A stretch of DNA of 32,918 nucleotides, taken from Leucothrix arctica (lineage in GTDB: Bacteria > Pseudomonadota > Gammaproteobacteria > Thiotrichales > Thiotrichaceae). A program made the position numbers and the translations under genes. Below are positions 25,131 to 32,918 of the stretch, one piece after another. The DNA lies in the NCBI RefSeq assembly GCF_003172895.1, contig NZ_QGKL01000023.1:1-32918 (forward strand). Direction: 5' to 3'. The stretch's first letter is position 1. Each line of letters opens with the position of its first letter. The notes under the pieces were generated by a model. That model worked only from the letters and a program-made list of their open reading frames with translations. It did not search any database and had not been told where the DNA came from.

Positions 25131-25173
25131 CGTATAAAACCACTACAGAGCATTGTACATGGCTGAACATCAA

Positions 25174-26382
25174 CTAGTCAGCGCACCAAGAACTAGGAAT
25201 ATACAGCGATCTATCTTGTATTCCTAGAGCTATTTTGGCCTCTTTTTTGATAAGAAATTCATGACCTGCATTGGTTATCCGATACTTCTCAGTTATAAAA
25301 CCTGAGTTAATAGCATCTTCGATAACACTACCCACATAATCAACTTCTCGATTCATTCTAAATGATAGGCTAGTCTTATTAGTAACTCGTTTTTTTAATA
25401 ACAAAAGTAACTCAACGACATCGCTTGAAACACCCATGTAGTTTTCATGTATTGCAGTTCCTTCGAGAAGGGAAATCAACCAGTCGGGTAAGACTCTTTT
25501 TGGAAATAAGCCACTCCACTTAGTACTGTCAAACCAAATTAACCCAGGAATATTATTAGGTACGCTATGGTAAAAAACGATATTCGCCATTACACCACCA
25601 TAACCTTTACGATATTTTTTTGATATGACTGTTTTTTTATCACAAAGGGTACATATTTCTTCATAACTCTTACCCCAACGAGCCTCCGCTCCTTGAAAAC
25701 TGTAAACTTTTTCGCTGACGAACTGAATTTTTGATGACTTAGGAAATTTTCTCTTTAACGAATTAGATCCATAAGCCTTAGTTAAAACTAACTTTTCCGC
25801 CTCTTTTTTTCTTGAAAATGACACTATCTTGATTTTTATTAGCCCATAATTCCACCAACTAATAAAAGACTTATGCTCGAACATACTGTTGAGAAACCCT
25901 GATACTCTTTTCCCCGAACCTATCGAATCGTCAACTAAGATAATATTATGTATTTTTTCTTCTCTTAATACATTAATGGATGGGTGATCAAATAGACTAT
26001 CTTGACTATCATTTTTAACTTGGAAATCTTCTTTGATCAAACTAGATATAACAGAATAAACAAGGTCTTCACTCCCTTGTGATTGCCCCGTTCTATCAAG
26101 TAGCTCTCCACTCTCGCTCCATAATCGTGGGTTTTCCTTATCCAGTTTTCTTACGGAGTAAATTGCGCTTTTTTCTTTTGAAGTTAAAGTTTTTACAGTT
26201 CCTTTTAACCACCTAGAATATTGGTCTCGTGATACGAACTCCAAATTTAACAACATATTTTTTGCAATGGGTTTCTGGTCAACTGAGAACTGCGAAAGCC
26301 ACTCTGTTATTTCTGGAGAAATGTTCACTGCATCAGATGAGAGCTGCTTTGTACGAATGGAGTAACTTTCCTTAATTGCCAT
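25174..26382 (-). CDS. PRTase-like retron effector with C-terminal winged-helix-like region
   Basis: A 402-residue protein. A phosphoribosyltransferase PRPP-loop signature, IILVDDSIGSGKRV, spans 147-160. A CTLC pair (C244/C247) and GYGGVMANIVFYHSVPNNIPGLIWF (261-284) follow, resembling the PRTase-CE family of conflict-system proteins. The C-terminal 80 residues (SSDVVELLLLLKKRV ... SGFITEKYRITNAGHEFLIKKE) read like a winged helix ending in a beta-wing. Retrons of type III carry PRTase effectors with winged-helix partners; here both may be in one chain. The role would be abortive-infection toxicity held in check by the RT-msDNA complex, by analogy. The gene precedes the candidate msr-msd and RT on the same strand; it is AT-rich relative to flanking core genes. 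Confidence 0.75.
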   Translation of the reverse strand: MAIKESYSIRTKQLSSDAVNISPEITEWLSQFSVDQKPIAKNMLLNLEFVSRDQYSRWLKGTVKTLTSKEKSAIYSVRKLDKENPRLWSESGELLDRTGQSQGSEDLVYSVISSLIKEDFQVKNDSQDSLFDHPSINVLREEKIHNIILVDDSIGSGKRVSGFLNSMFEHKSFISWWNYGLIKIKIVSFSRKKEAEKLVLTKAYGSNSLKRKFPKSSKIQFVSEKVYSFQGAEARWGKSYEEICTLCDKKTVISKKYRKGYGGVMANIVFYHSVPNNIPGLIWFDSTKWSGLFPKRVLPDWLISLLEGTAIHENYMGVSSDVVELLLLLKKRVTNKTSLSFRMNREVDYVGSVIEDAINSGFITEKYRITNAGHEFLIKKEAKIALGIQDRSLYIPSSWCAD

Positions 26383-26481
26383 ATTTATCCAATATATGTT
26401 GTTTTAGCTTTTTTGCACAGTATATAACAATGTGCTATTCGGAATTCTAACTACTCACTAGCAGTAAACACCACAAACTTT

Positions 26482-27417
26482 TTAAGCAGAAACAACCTCC
26501 CAAATTTTCACCGTCAGCGGCTCACCCACAAACTGCTTCAAGTTCACCATCTCCAAGCCTGCTGCTTGCATAAACCGCCTTACCTCATCATCCGTAAACC
26601 CAAGCCTACGGTGCTGAAACTCTTTCCGCATGTACTCCTCCAAGTGCGTAGCAAAGTCCACCACAAACAGTCGCCCTTTTGGCGCAAGCACTCGCGCCGC
26701 TTCTTGAATGGCCATCGCTGGGTCATCAGTAAAATGCAGCACTAAATTCATCGTGACCAAGTCAAAGCTGCGGCTTGCTAATGGTAGCGCCGTCATATCG
26801 CCTTTACGCACTTGCATATGGGTCAAACCGGCTTGCTCTAGGTTATTTCTCGCCACTGCCAACATGCCGCTGGTGAAATCGACACCTACACCGCTCTCTG
26901 TGCGATCGGCTAATAACTCCAAAACACGCCCCGTTCCTGTGCCAATATCCAGCAAGCGATTAACTTTCCCCTCGCCAACCAATGCCCGTAACTCTGCTTC
27001 AATCTGCTCTTGGGGCACATGCAGCTTTCGCAAGTCACTCCAGTTTTCTGCTACCTTTTGAAAGTATGATTGCGCCTCTAGTGCTCGGGCATCTTTCACT
27101 TGATCTAGGCGAGATAAGTCACGGCCTAACACCGCGTCTTTTTCATCAAGCAAAGACACCAAAACTTTAGCAAGCGGTGCGACGGATGCTCGGTCGGAAA
27201 GCCTATAGAAAACCTGTGCTCCTTCAGGAAAGCGCTCCAACAAACCCGCCTCAACCATTAACTTTAGGTGACGAGACACTCGCGGCTGACTTTGACCAAG
27301 GATTTGCGTCAACTCAGACACACTCAACTCGCTGCGTGCGCACAAGGTCAGCAGTCGTAATCGTGTGTGTTCACCCGCAGCACGTAAGGCTGCAAGCAGT
27401 GTATCCAAGTTTTGCAT
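26482..27417 (-). CDS. ArsR-family regulator fused to a methyltransferase-fold domain (SahR-like)
   Basis: A 311-residue fusion: an ArsR-type winged helix (about 5-85; LSVSELTQILGQSQPRVSRHLKLMVEAGLLERFPEG) and a class I SAM-binding domain (about 145-260; LLDIGTGTGRVLELL motif I, then GDMTALPLASRSFDLVTMNLVLHF). No CxC metal site is evident in the recognition helix. Proteobacterial SahR regulators have this architecture, sense S-adenosylhomocysteine and control methionine-cycle genes. This gene is divergent from metH with palindromes between them, so it probably represses metH and itself. A free-standing methyltransferase role is less likely, but the domain is well preserved. Confidence 0.82.
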   Translation of the reverse strand: MQNLDTLLAALRAAGEHTRLRLLTLCARSELSVSELTQILGQSQPRVSRHLKLMVEAGLLERFPEGAQVFYRLSDRASVAPLAKVLVSLLDEKDAVLGRDLSRLDQVKDARALEAQSYFQKVAENWSDLRKLHVPQEQIEAELRALVGEGKVNRLLDIGTGTGRVLELLADRTESGVGVDFTSGMLAVARNNLEQAGLTHMQVRKGDMTALPLASRSFDLVTMNLVLHFTDDPAMAIQEAARVLAPKGRLFVVDFATHLEEYMRKEFQHRRLGFTDDEVRRFMQAAGLEMVNLKQFVGEPLTVKIWEVVSA

Positions 27418-27427
27418 TCACTCATCC

Positions 27428-27460
27428 AAACATATAAAGATATGTTTATGTTTGCATATC
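27428..27460. promoter_or_regulatory. overlapping palindromes between the SahR-like gene and metH
   Basis: AAACATAT-AAAG-ATATGTTT (27428-27447) is a perfect 8-bp inverted repeat with a 4-nt spacer. GATATG (27439-27444) also pairs with CATATC (27455-27460) across 10 nt, so three ATATG-type half-sites share one region. It begins 11 nt upstream of the SahR-like start codon. It is a strong operator candidate controlling both divergent genes. Confidence 0.65.
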
Positions 27461-27526
27461 AGGTGTGGTATTGTCTCGTGCTAATTTAAAACATTTGTTT
27501 TTGTACGAATTTCACAGGACTACACC

Positions 27527-30500
27527 ATGGCAGCTAACGTTCGCTCCTTAGAAGACGACCTTAAAAAACGCATCCTCATCATTGATGGTGCGATGGGTAC
27601 AATGATCCAGAATTACAAACTGGAAGAAGCTGACTACCGTGGTGAACGTTTCGCTGACTGGCCAAGTGACCTGCGTGGTAACAACGACCTACTGTCGCTG
27701 ACTCAACCGCAGATCATCAAAGCTATTCACACAGAATACTTAGAAGCTGGCGCTGACATCATCGAGACCAATACCTTTAGTGGTACAACGCTGGCGATGG
27801 CTGATTACGACATGGAGTCACTCGCTGCTGAGATCAGTGAAGTGTCGGCACGTCTTGCGCGTGAAGCGGCTGATGAGATAGAAGCAAAAGATCCAACTCG
27901 CTCATGCTATGTTGCAGGTGTTATTGGGCCGACCACGCGTACTGCGAGTTTGTCTCCCGATGTAAACGATCCAGGTTTCCGTAACGTTACTTTTGACGAG
28001 CTAGTAGAGTCTTACTCAGAAGCCTGTGAAGCATTGATTCGTGGTGGTGCTGACATCATTCTTATCGAAACTATTTTTGATTGCTTGAATGCAAAAGCGG
28101 CTATCTTTGCTGTTGAAAATGTTTACGAAAAACTTGGCTACCGCCTACCGATCATGATTTCCGGTACGATTACCGATGCATCCGGTCGTACGCTATCGGG
28201 TCAAACGACTGAAGCATTTTGGAACTCCATGTGCCATGCAAAACCGATCTCGATTGGTTTGAACTGTGCACTTGGTGCTAAAGAACTTCGTCAGTATGTT
28301 GGTGAGCTTTCTCGCATTGCTGACACTCATGTGTCTGCTCACCCTAACGCTGGTTTGCCTAATGCGTTTGGTGGTTATGACGAAACACCAGAAGACATGG
28401 CCGCAGACGTGGCTGAATGGGCACAAAGTGGCTTCCTAAATATTGTCGGTGGTTGCTGTGGTTCTACCCCTGCACACATCAAAGCAATACGTGAAGCCGT
28501 TGAAAAATTACCGCCTCGTGTTATTCCAGAGATTCCAGTGGCATGTCGTTTATCAGGTCTTGAGCCGCTAACGATCACTGAAGATTCATTATTCCTAAAC
28601 GTTGGTGAGCGTACTAACGTAACCGGCTCGGCCGTTTTCAAACGTATGATCGTTGAAGAGAACTACGAAGCGGCACTATCGGTTGCCTTGCAGCAGGTTG
28701 AGAACGGCGCACAGATCATCGACATCAACGTGGATGAAGGTCTACTTGATTCGAAGAAAGTCATGCAGCGTTTCTTAAACATGATCGCGGCTGAGCCAGA
28801 TATTTCACGCGTTCCAGTGATGATTGACTCCTCTAAGTGGGAAGTTATCGAAGCAGGTTTGAAGTGCGTACAAGGTAAGTGTGTTGTTAACTCGATCAGC
28901 ATGAAAGAAGGCGTGGATGAATTCATCAAGCACGCTAAATTGTGCATGCGCTACGGTGCAGCGGTGGTAGTAATGGCCTTTGACGAAGAAGGTCAGGCTG
29001 ACACGATTGCACGTAAAGTTGATATTTGTACTCGCGCTTATAACATTCTTGTTAATGAAGTAGGTTTCCCACCTCAGGACATTATCTTCGACCCTAATAT
29101 CTTCGCGATTGCGACCGGTATGGAAGAGCATAATAACTACGGTATGGACTTCATTGAAGCGACTCGTCAAATCAAAGAGACACTGCCTCATGCAATGATT
29201 TCTGGTGGTTTGTCGAACGTGTCATTCTCGTTCCGTGGTAACAACCCTGTTCGTGAAGCGATTCACGCAGTGTTCCTATATCACGCGATTCAAGCGGGCA
29301 TGGACATGGGTATCGTGAACGCGGGTCAGCTTGCGATTTACGAAGACATTCCAACAAAACTACGTGACGCTGTAGAAGATGTAGTGCTTAACCGCAACCC
29401 TGAAGCGACAGAAACCTTGCTAGACATGGCTGAAGAGTACCGTGGTGATGGCTCTGTTGCTGAGAAGCAAGATGAAGAATGGCGCTCACTGCCTGTAAAT
29501 AAGCGTCTTGAGCACGCATTGGTTAAGGGTATTACTGAGTTCATTACTGAAGATACAGCTGAAGCAATGAATGCGGTTAGCCGCCCACTTGAGCTAATCG
29601 AAGGCCCACTAATGTCGGGTATGAACGTGGTTGGTGACTTGTTTGGTGCAGGTAAAATGTTCCTGCCACAGGTTGTTAAGTCAGCACGTGTAATGAAGCA
29701 AGCGGTTGCTTACCTTGAACCGTTTATGGATGCTGAGAAAGACGGTGTTGCTCAGAGTAATGGCCGTGTGATCATGGCGACTGCAAAGGGTGACGTTCAC
29801 GACATCGGTAAGAACATCGTAGGTGTTGTTCTACAGTGTAATGGTTATGAAGTCATCGACTTGGGCGTTATGTGCCAAGCTGAGACTATCTTTGCGGCTG
29901 CTCGTGAGCACAATGCAGACGCGATCGGTATTTCTGGTTTGATTACACCGTCACTTGAAGAGATGACACACGTTGCTAAAGAAATGCAGCGTCAAGGCTT
30001 TGAAGTGCCATTGCTAATCGGTGGTGCGACGACGTCTAAGATGCACACAGCGGTTAAGATCGCCCCTCACTACAACCAACCAGTGATTTATGTCCCTGAT
30101 GCTTCACGTTGTGTGGGTGTGGTCAATCAGCTGTTGAGTAAGACGCTACGTGAGCCTTATCTTGCTGAGATTGAAACTGAATACGACCAGTACCGTGAGC
30201 GCTTTAACGCGAAGATGAAGAAGCAAAGTTTCTTACGTCTTGAGATTGCGCGCTCTAACAAGCTTGCGACTGACTGGGCTCACTATGAAGTGACTAAGCC
30301 TGCGGTTGAAGGCGTACAAATTATTGAGAAAATGGACTTACGTGTACTGGCCGAGCTAATCGACTGGACACCGTTCTTCCACACATGGCAGCTACGTAAG
30401 AAGTACCCACAAATCCTTGAAGATGAAGAGCTAGGTGAAGAAGCGACTAAGCTATTCGCTGATGCGAAATTGATGATCGAGCGATTTATTGAGAACGATA

Positions 30501-31216
30501 CGGTTCAGGCACATGCGGCATTTGGTATCTTCCCAGCTGGTACAGTTAATGAAGATGACATCGAAATTTATACGGATGAGTCTCGTACTGAGGTGTTTGA
30601 TACGGTCATTGGTTTGCGTCAGCAGACGGTTCACCCAACTGACCGCCCTAACCTGTCGTTGTCTGACTTTGTTGCGCCTAAGGACAGTGAAGCACAAGAC
30701 TATATCGGTGCTTTTGCTGTTACAGCAGGTATCGGTTTGGATAAGTTGGTTGCGGAGTTTGACGCGGCACATGATGACTACAACAGCATTATGGCGAAGG
30801 CGATTGCTGATCGTTTTGCAGAAGCATTTGCTGAGTACTTGCACCGTGAAGTGCGTACTAACCATTGGGGCTACATGGCTGATGAGAACTTAACTCAAGA
30901 AGCATTGGTTAAAGAGCAGTATCGTGGCATTCGTCCTGCACCGGGCTACCCTGCTAACCCTGATCATACGCAGAAAGAGATCATTTGGGATCTGTTGAAG
31001 CCCCTTGAGAATGCGAGCATTGAGTTGACGGAAAGCTGGGCGATGTTGCCAGCAGCGTCGGTGAGTGGTTGGTACTTCTCGCACCCTGAGTCACAGTACT
31101 TTGGTGTGTCTAAGTTGGATAAAGATCAGGTTGCGGATTATGCTGAGCGTAAGGGCATTGCTCTGGATGCTGCGGAGACGTTGTTGTCACCTAATTTGGG
31201 GTATGTTCCTGCTTGA
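27527..31216 (+). CDS. metH: cobalamin-dependent methionine synthase
   Basis: A 1229-residue MetH, nearly the E. coli length (1227), with all four modules. The homocysteine domain has zinc ligands C247, C310 and C311, the same numbers as in E. coli. The methyltetrahydrofolate domain follows ([11 protein letters not shown] near 357). The B12 domain has [11 protein letters not shown] with the lower-ligand His at 758, and the C-terminal AdoMet reactivation domain has [15 protein letters not shown]. The enzyme transfers methyl from 5-methyl-THF to homocysteine. A CAGGA ribosome site precedes the ATG. It is probably regulated by the divergent SahR-like protein. A decayed copy of its 3' part starts 1.1 kb downstream. 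Confidence 0.98.
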   Translation: MAANVRSLEDDLKKRILIIDGAMGTMIQNYKLEEADYRGERFADWPSDLRGNNDLLSLTQPQIIKAIHTEYLEAGADIIETNTFSGTTLAMADYDMESLAAEISEVSARLAREAADEIEAKDPTRSCYVAGVIGPTTRTASLSPDVNDPGFRNVTFDELVESYSEACEALIRGGADIILIETIFDCLNAKAAIFAVENVYEKLGYRLPIMISGTITDASGRTLSGQTTEAFWNSMCHAKPISIGLNCALGAKELRQYVGELSRIADTHVSAHPNAGLPNAFGGYDETPEDMAADVAEWAQSGFLNIVGGCCGSTPAHIKAIREAVEKLPPRVIPEIPVACRLSGLEPLTITEDSLFLNVGERTNVTGSAVFKRMIVEENYEAALSVALQQVENGAQIIDINVDEGLLDSKKVMQRFLNMIAAEPDISRVPVMIDSSKWEVIEAGLKCVQGKCVVNSISMKEGVDEFIKHAKLCMRYGAAVVVMAFDEEGQADTIARKVDICTRAYNILVNEVGFPPQDIIFDPNIFAIATGMEEHNNYGMDFIEATRQIKETLPHAMISGGLSNVSFSFRGNNPVREAIHAVFLYHAIQAGMDMGIVNAGQLAIYEDIPTKLRDAVEDVVLNRNPEATETLLDMAEEYRGDGSVAEKQDEEWRSLPVNKRLEHALVKGITEFITEDTAEAMNAVSRPLELIEGPLMSGMNVVGDLFGAGKMFLPQVVKSARVMKQAVAYLEPFMDAEKDGVAQSNGRVIMATAKGDVHDIGKNIVGVVLQCNGYEVIDLGVMCQAETIFAAAREHNADAIGISGLITPSLEEMTHVAKEMQRQGFEVPLLIGGATTSKMHTAVKIAPHYNQPVIYVPDASRCVGVVNQLLSKTLREPYLAEIETEYDQYRERFNAKMKKQSFLRLEIARSNKLATDWAHYEVTKPAVEGVQIIEKMDLRVLAELIDWTPFFHTWQLRKKYPQILEDEELGEEATKLFADAKLMIERFIENDTVQAHAAFGIFPAGTVNEDDIEIYTDESRTEVFDTVIGLRQQTVHPTDRPNLSLSDFVAPKDSEAQDYIGAFAVTAGIGLDKLVAEFDAAHDDYNSIMAKAIADRFAEAFAEYLHREVRTNHWGYMADENLTQEALVKEQYRGIRPAPGYPANPDHTQKEIIWDLLKPLENASIELTESWAMLPAASVSGWYFSHPESQYFGVSKLDKDQVADYAERKGIALDAAETLLSPNLGYVPA

Positions 31217-31226
31217 TTCTTAGCTT

Positions 31227-31273
31227 GGTACTAAATTTATATCTGCGTTTTTAAACTCGCAGATATAAATACC
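31227..31273. terminator. long stem-loop after metH
   Basis: ATTTATATCTGCG (31235-31247) and CGCAGATATAAAT (31258-31270) form a perfect 13-bp stem. With a small bulge, GGTA/TACC can extend an alternative pairing to 31227-31273. It lies 18 nt after the metH stop. No T run follows, so it may be a bidirectional terminator or an mRNA-end stabiliser. Confidence 0.55.
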
Positions 31274-31572
31274 AATCATGTCAGCAAATATGTAACAACA
31301 AAGTAAGTACTTTGAAACCGTCCTAAATTCTGTGTCAACGAGTAACACTGGCCCTTATCACGGGAGTTGAGTTTCGCATTGGCGAAAGCGAGTAATGGTA
31401 AGGCTTTCTAAGCGATAACCCACTGAAATGATGGCATTTAAATTGTAGTGATTGCTTATACGCTTTACTCGGCGCTTGCCTTCGGTGCGAACTACCGAGA
31501 AACACTAAATGATTGAAATATAATCAACTTCACATTCACAAAAATGTTATTAGGTTCAATCCGATATTATAT
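31274..31572. other. non-coding spacer with a short palindrome between metH and the second toxin-antitoxin pair
   Basis: No gene is recognised here. CAAAGTA-AG-TACTTTG (31299-31314) is a perfect short inverted repeat. Another region, CTCGG ... CCGAG around 31468-31499, can fold imperfectly. The sequence may be the scar of an insertion, since a toxin-antitoxin module and a metH remnant follow. Confidence 0.45.
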
Positions 31573-31998
31573 TCACACATCACTCAAACCAATTACCTTT
31601 AGCGTAAACGCTTCACGCAAGTGTTCGCAGAACTTGTTATCGCTAGTAATCAGATAATCACAGTCGGATTTATCTGCAAGATAAAGTTGTAGAGCATCCT
31701 CATAATCATTTTTACTATTCCCACTCTGTAGAATGTGATTAAGTTTTAGAAAATCGCTGTTACTAGCACATACAATTTCGACTTCGTTAGCGATCATATC
31801 CATGACATTCAAGCATTGCGCTAAGTTTTCATGTTTTTGAACAAAATAGGCAACAGTGGTGAGAATATCACTGCTCGTAAACAACCTGCTTTCTTGCTCT
31901 AGTAATCGTCGAAAGCAATCTGCCGCTAAAGGATGACGCTCACGTTTACTGTCTGCCACATCAAGAAAAAAGTTGGTATCCAGAAAATACTTATTCAT
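31573..31998 (-). CDS. PIN-domain toxin of the second toxin-antitoxin pair
   Basis: A 141-residue PIN-domain protein. MNKYFLDTNFFLDVAD holds the first catalytic Asp, and NDYEDALQLYLADKSDCDYLITSDNKF supplies the later acidic residues; the end KVIGLSDV is typical. I take ATG 31996-31998 as start because it overlaps the antitoxin end by 8 nt and places the active-site strand at the N-terminus; an upstream in-frame start at 32019 adds seven residues with no support. It is an RNase toxin candidate of VapC type, clearly different in sequence from the PIN toxin at 23371-23790. Confidence 0.85.
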   Translation of the reverse strand: MNKYFLDTNFFLDVADSKRERHPLAADCFRRLLEQESRLFTSSDILTTVAYFVQKHENLAQCLNVMDMIANEVEIVCASNSDFLKLNHILQSGNSKNDYEDALQLYLADKSDCDYLITSDNKFCEHLREAFTLKVIGLSDV

Positions 31999-32254
31999 AT
32001 TTTGACAGATGCTCGTCACGTAGTTGATCGACAGTTTGATCCGGTTCCTGGCTACTCACGCTGCCAATCAAACCCATAAGGTTTTTACGATTACTCGCAC
32101 GTTTTTGTAACAACTCATCAATTAGTGCTTTATATCGACTATCAAGAAAATAACCTTTCACAACATTTCTTTTTTTATCAACGATTTCGAGAACATCAAA
32201 ATCATTGAGGTTTTGCAGGTTACGCTGGATTTCGGAAACGGAAAGACTCTGCAT
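31991..32254 (-). CDS. antitoxin of the second PIN module
   Basis: An 87-residue protein with a short Phd-like N-terminus (LSVSEIQRNLQNLNDFDVLEIVDKKRNVVKGYFLDSRYKALIDELL) and a charged, probably flexible C-terminus that would bind the toxin. ATG 32252-32254 is preferred over GTG 32257 because AGGA lies 7 nt upstream. Its stop overlaps the toxin start. Pairing with a PIN toxin and a palindrome just upstream support the call; family naming is tentative. Confidence 0.75.
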   Translation of the reverse strand: MQSLSVSEIQRNLQNLNDFDVLEIVDKKRNVVKGYFLDSRYKALIDELLQKRASNRKNLMGLIGSVSSQEPDQTVDQLRDEHLSKYE

Positions 32255-32268
32255 CACTTCATCCTCAT

Positions 32269-32282
32269 ATATGAATTCATAT
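32269..32282. promoter_or_regulatory. palindromic operator candidate of the second toxin-antitoxin pair
   Basis: ATATGAATTCATAT is a perfect 14-bp palindrome located 15 nt upstream of the antitoxin start, overlapping the expected promoter. It is the likely autoregulatory site for the antitoxin or its complex. Confidence 0.6.
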
Positions 32283-32324
32283 TTAATATAATAACAATGA
32301 TATTACCAGTCACGCAAGTACAAC

Positions 32325-32918
32325 TAAAGGTGACGTTCCGATATCGGTAAGAACATCGTAGGTGCTGTACTTCAGTGTAACGGTTTTGAAGCTATCGACT
32401 TGAGCATTTTGAAGCAAAGTTTCTTACGTCTTGAGATTGCACGCTCTAACAAGCTTGCGACTGACTGGGCTCACTATGAAGTGACTAAGCCTGCGGTTGA
32501 AGGCGTACAAATTATTGAGAAAATGGACTTACGTGTACTCGCCGAGCTAATCGCCTGGACACCGTTCTTCCACACATGACAGTTACGTAAGAAGTACCCA
32601 CAAATCCTTGAAGATGAAGCGCTAGGTGAAGAAGCGACTAAGCTATTCGCTGATGCGAAATTTATACGGATGAATCTCGTACTGAGGTGTTTGATGCGGT
32701 CATTGGTTTGCGTCAGCAGACGGTTCACCCAACTGACCGCCCTAACCTGTCATTGTCTGACTTTGTTGCGCCTAAGGACAGTGAAGCACAAGACCATATC
32801 GGTGCTTTTGCTGTAACAGCAGGTATCGGTTTGGATAAGTTGGTTGCTGAGTTTGACGCGGCACATGATGATGACTACAACAGCATTATGGCAAAGGCGA
32901 TTGCTGATCGTTTTGCAG
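32325..32918 (+). pseudogene. decayed partial copy of metH (continues past window)
   Basis: Homology to metH begins at the B12-binding motif (metH about 29785) and runs in order to the window edge with roughly 95% identity where aligned. It has two single-base deletions near its start, a deletion equivalent to metH about 29870-30219, and a TGG to TGA change making an in-frame stop near 32578. A 97-bp deletion between short CGAAATT repeats lies near 32657, and there is a 3-nt GAT expansion near 32868. The 5' half of metH is absent. It cannot encode a functional enzyme. Confidence 0.95.

Noticed and set aside
30452-30893. Two overlapping long ORFs (137 and 134 aa) on opposite strands
   Set aside because: They lie wholly inside metH in other frames, have no family features and no ribosome sites; they are shadows of a strongly coding region.
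31320-31560. Possible integron attC-like site around the CTCGG...CCGAG fold
   Set aside because: No core-site motifs (GTTRRRY) in the right arrangement and no integrase gene; the folding is weak.
32474-32728. 84-aa minus-strand ORF at the window end
   Set aside because: It is an antisense reading of the metH remnant and parallels a similar shadow ORF inside intact metH.

Overview
The window looks like a chromosomal segment of a marine, polysaccharide-degrading gammaproteobacterium. This rests on two uronic-acid catabolic loci of the kind used on algal or plant polyuronides, a TRAP transporter, a B12-dependent MetH close in length to E. coli MetH, and moderate-to-low GC. An Oceanospirillales-like host is my guess; the sequence does not prove it. 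No rRNA, tRNA or CRISPR array was recognised.

Layout. 1-1.2 kb: the end of an IS481-like transposase abutting a small membrane-protein gene and a GNAT acetyltransferase. 1.27-6.6 kb (minus strand): a compact six-gene operon, dctP-dctQ-dctM-gntR-udh-SMP30 lactonase. It would import a hexuronate, oxidise it to an aldarolactone and open the ring, under a GntR/FadR regulator; a palindrome upstream of dctP is a candidate operator. 6.9-8.6 kb: a MATE exporter and a CHMI-like tautomerase. 9.16-17.8 kb (plus strand): an alginate-oligosaccharide locus with a GntR regulator, ABC importer AlgS-AlgM1-AlgM2-AlgQ, a PL15-type exo-oligoalginate lyase and an SDR resembling DEH reductase. The enzymes for later KDG breakdown are not in the window.

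17.9-23 kb: ctaA (haem A synthase), then a non-canonical P-type ATPase translationally coupled to a double-methyltransferase protein. These two are flanked by two pieces of a second, diverged copy of the DEH-reductase gene. 23.1-26.4 kb is a small defence island: a Phd/PIN toxin-antitoxin pair, then a retron-like reverse transcriptase with a structured gap (candidate msr-msd) and a phosphoribosyltransferase-like effector with the VDDSIGSGK motif, resembling retrons with PRTase effectors (type III-like).

26.5-31.2 kb: an ArsR-methyltransferase fusion (SahR-like) divergent from metH, with strong palindromes between them. 31.5-32.9 kb: a second PIN toxin-antitoxin pair followed by a decayed partial copy of metH that runs off the window.

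The most interesting points are the retron/PRTase unit, the unrecognised ATPase-dimethyltransferase pair inserted in a gene remnant, and a recurring architecture: an intact housekeeping or catabolic gene, accessory cargo, then a diverged 3' fragment of that same gene next to the antitoxin end of a PIN module. It occurs twice (dehR and metH) and suggests recombination-mediated insertion with an allelic 3' end.
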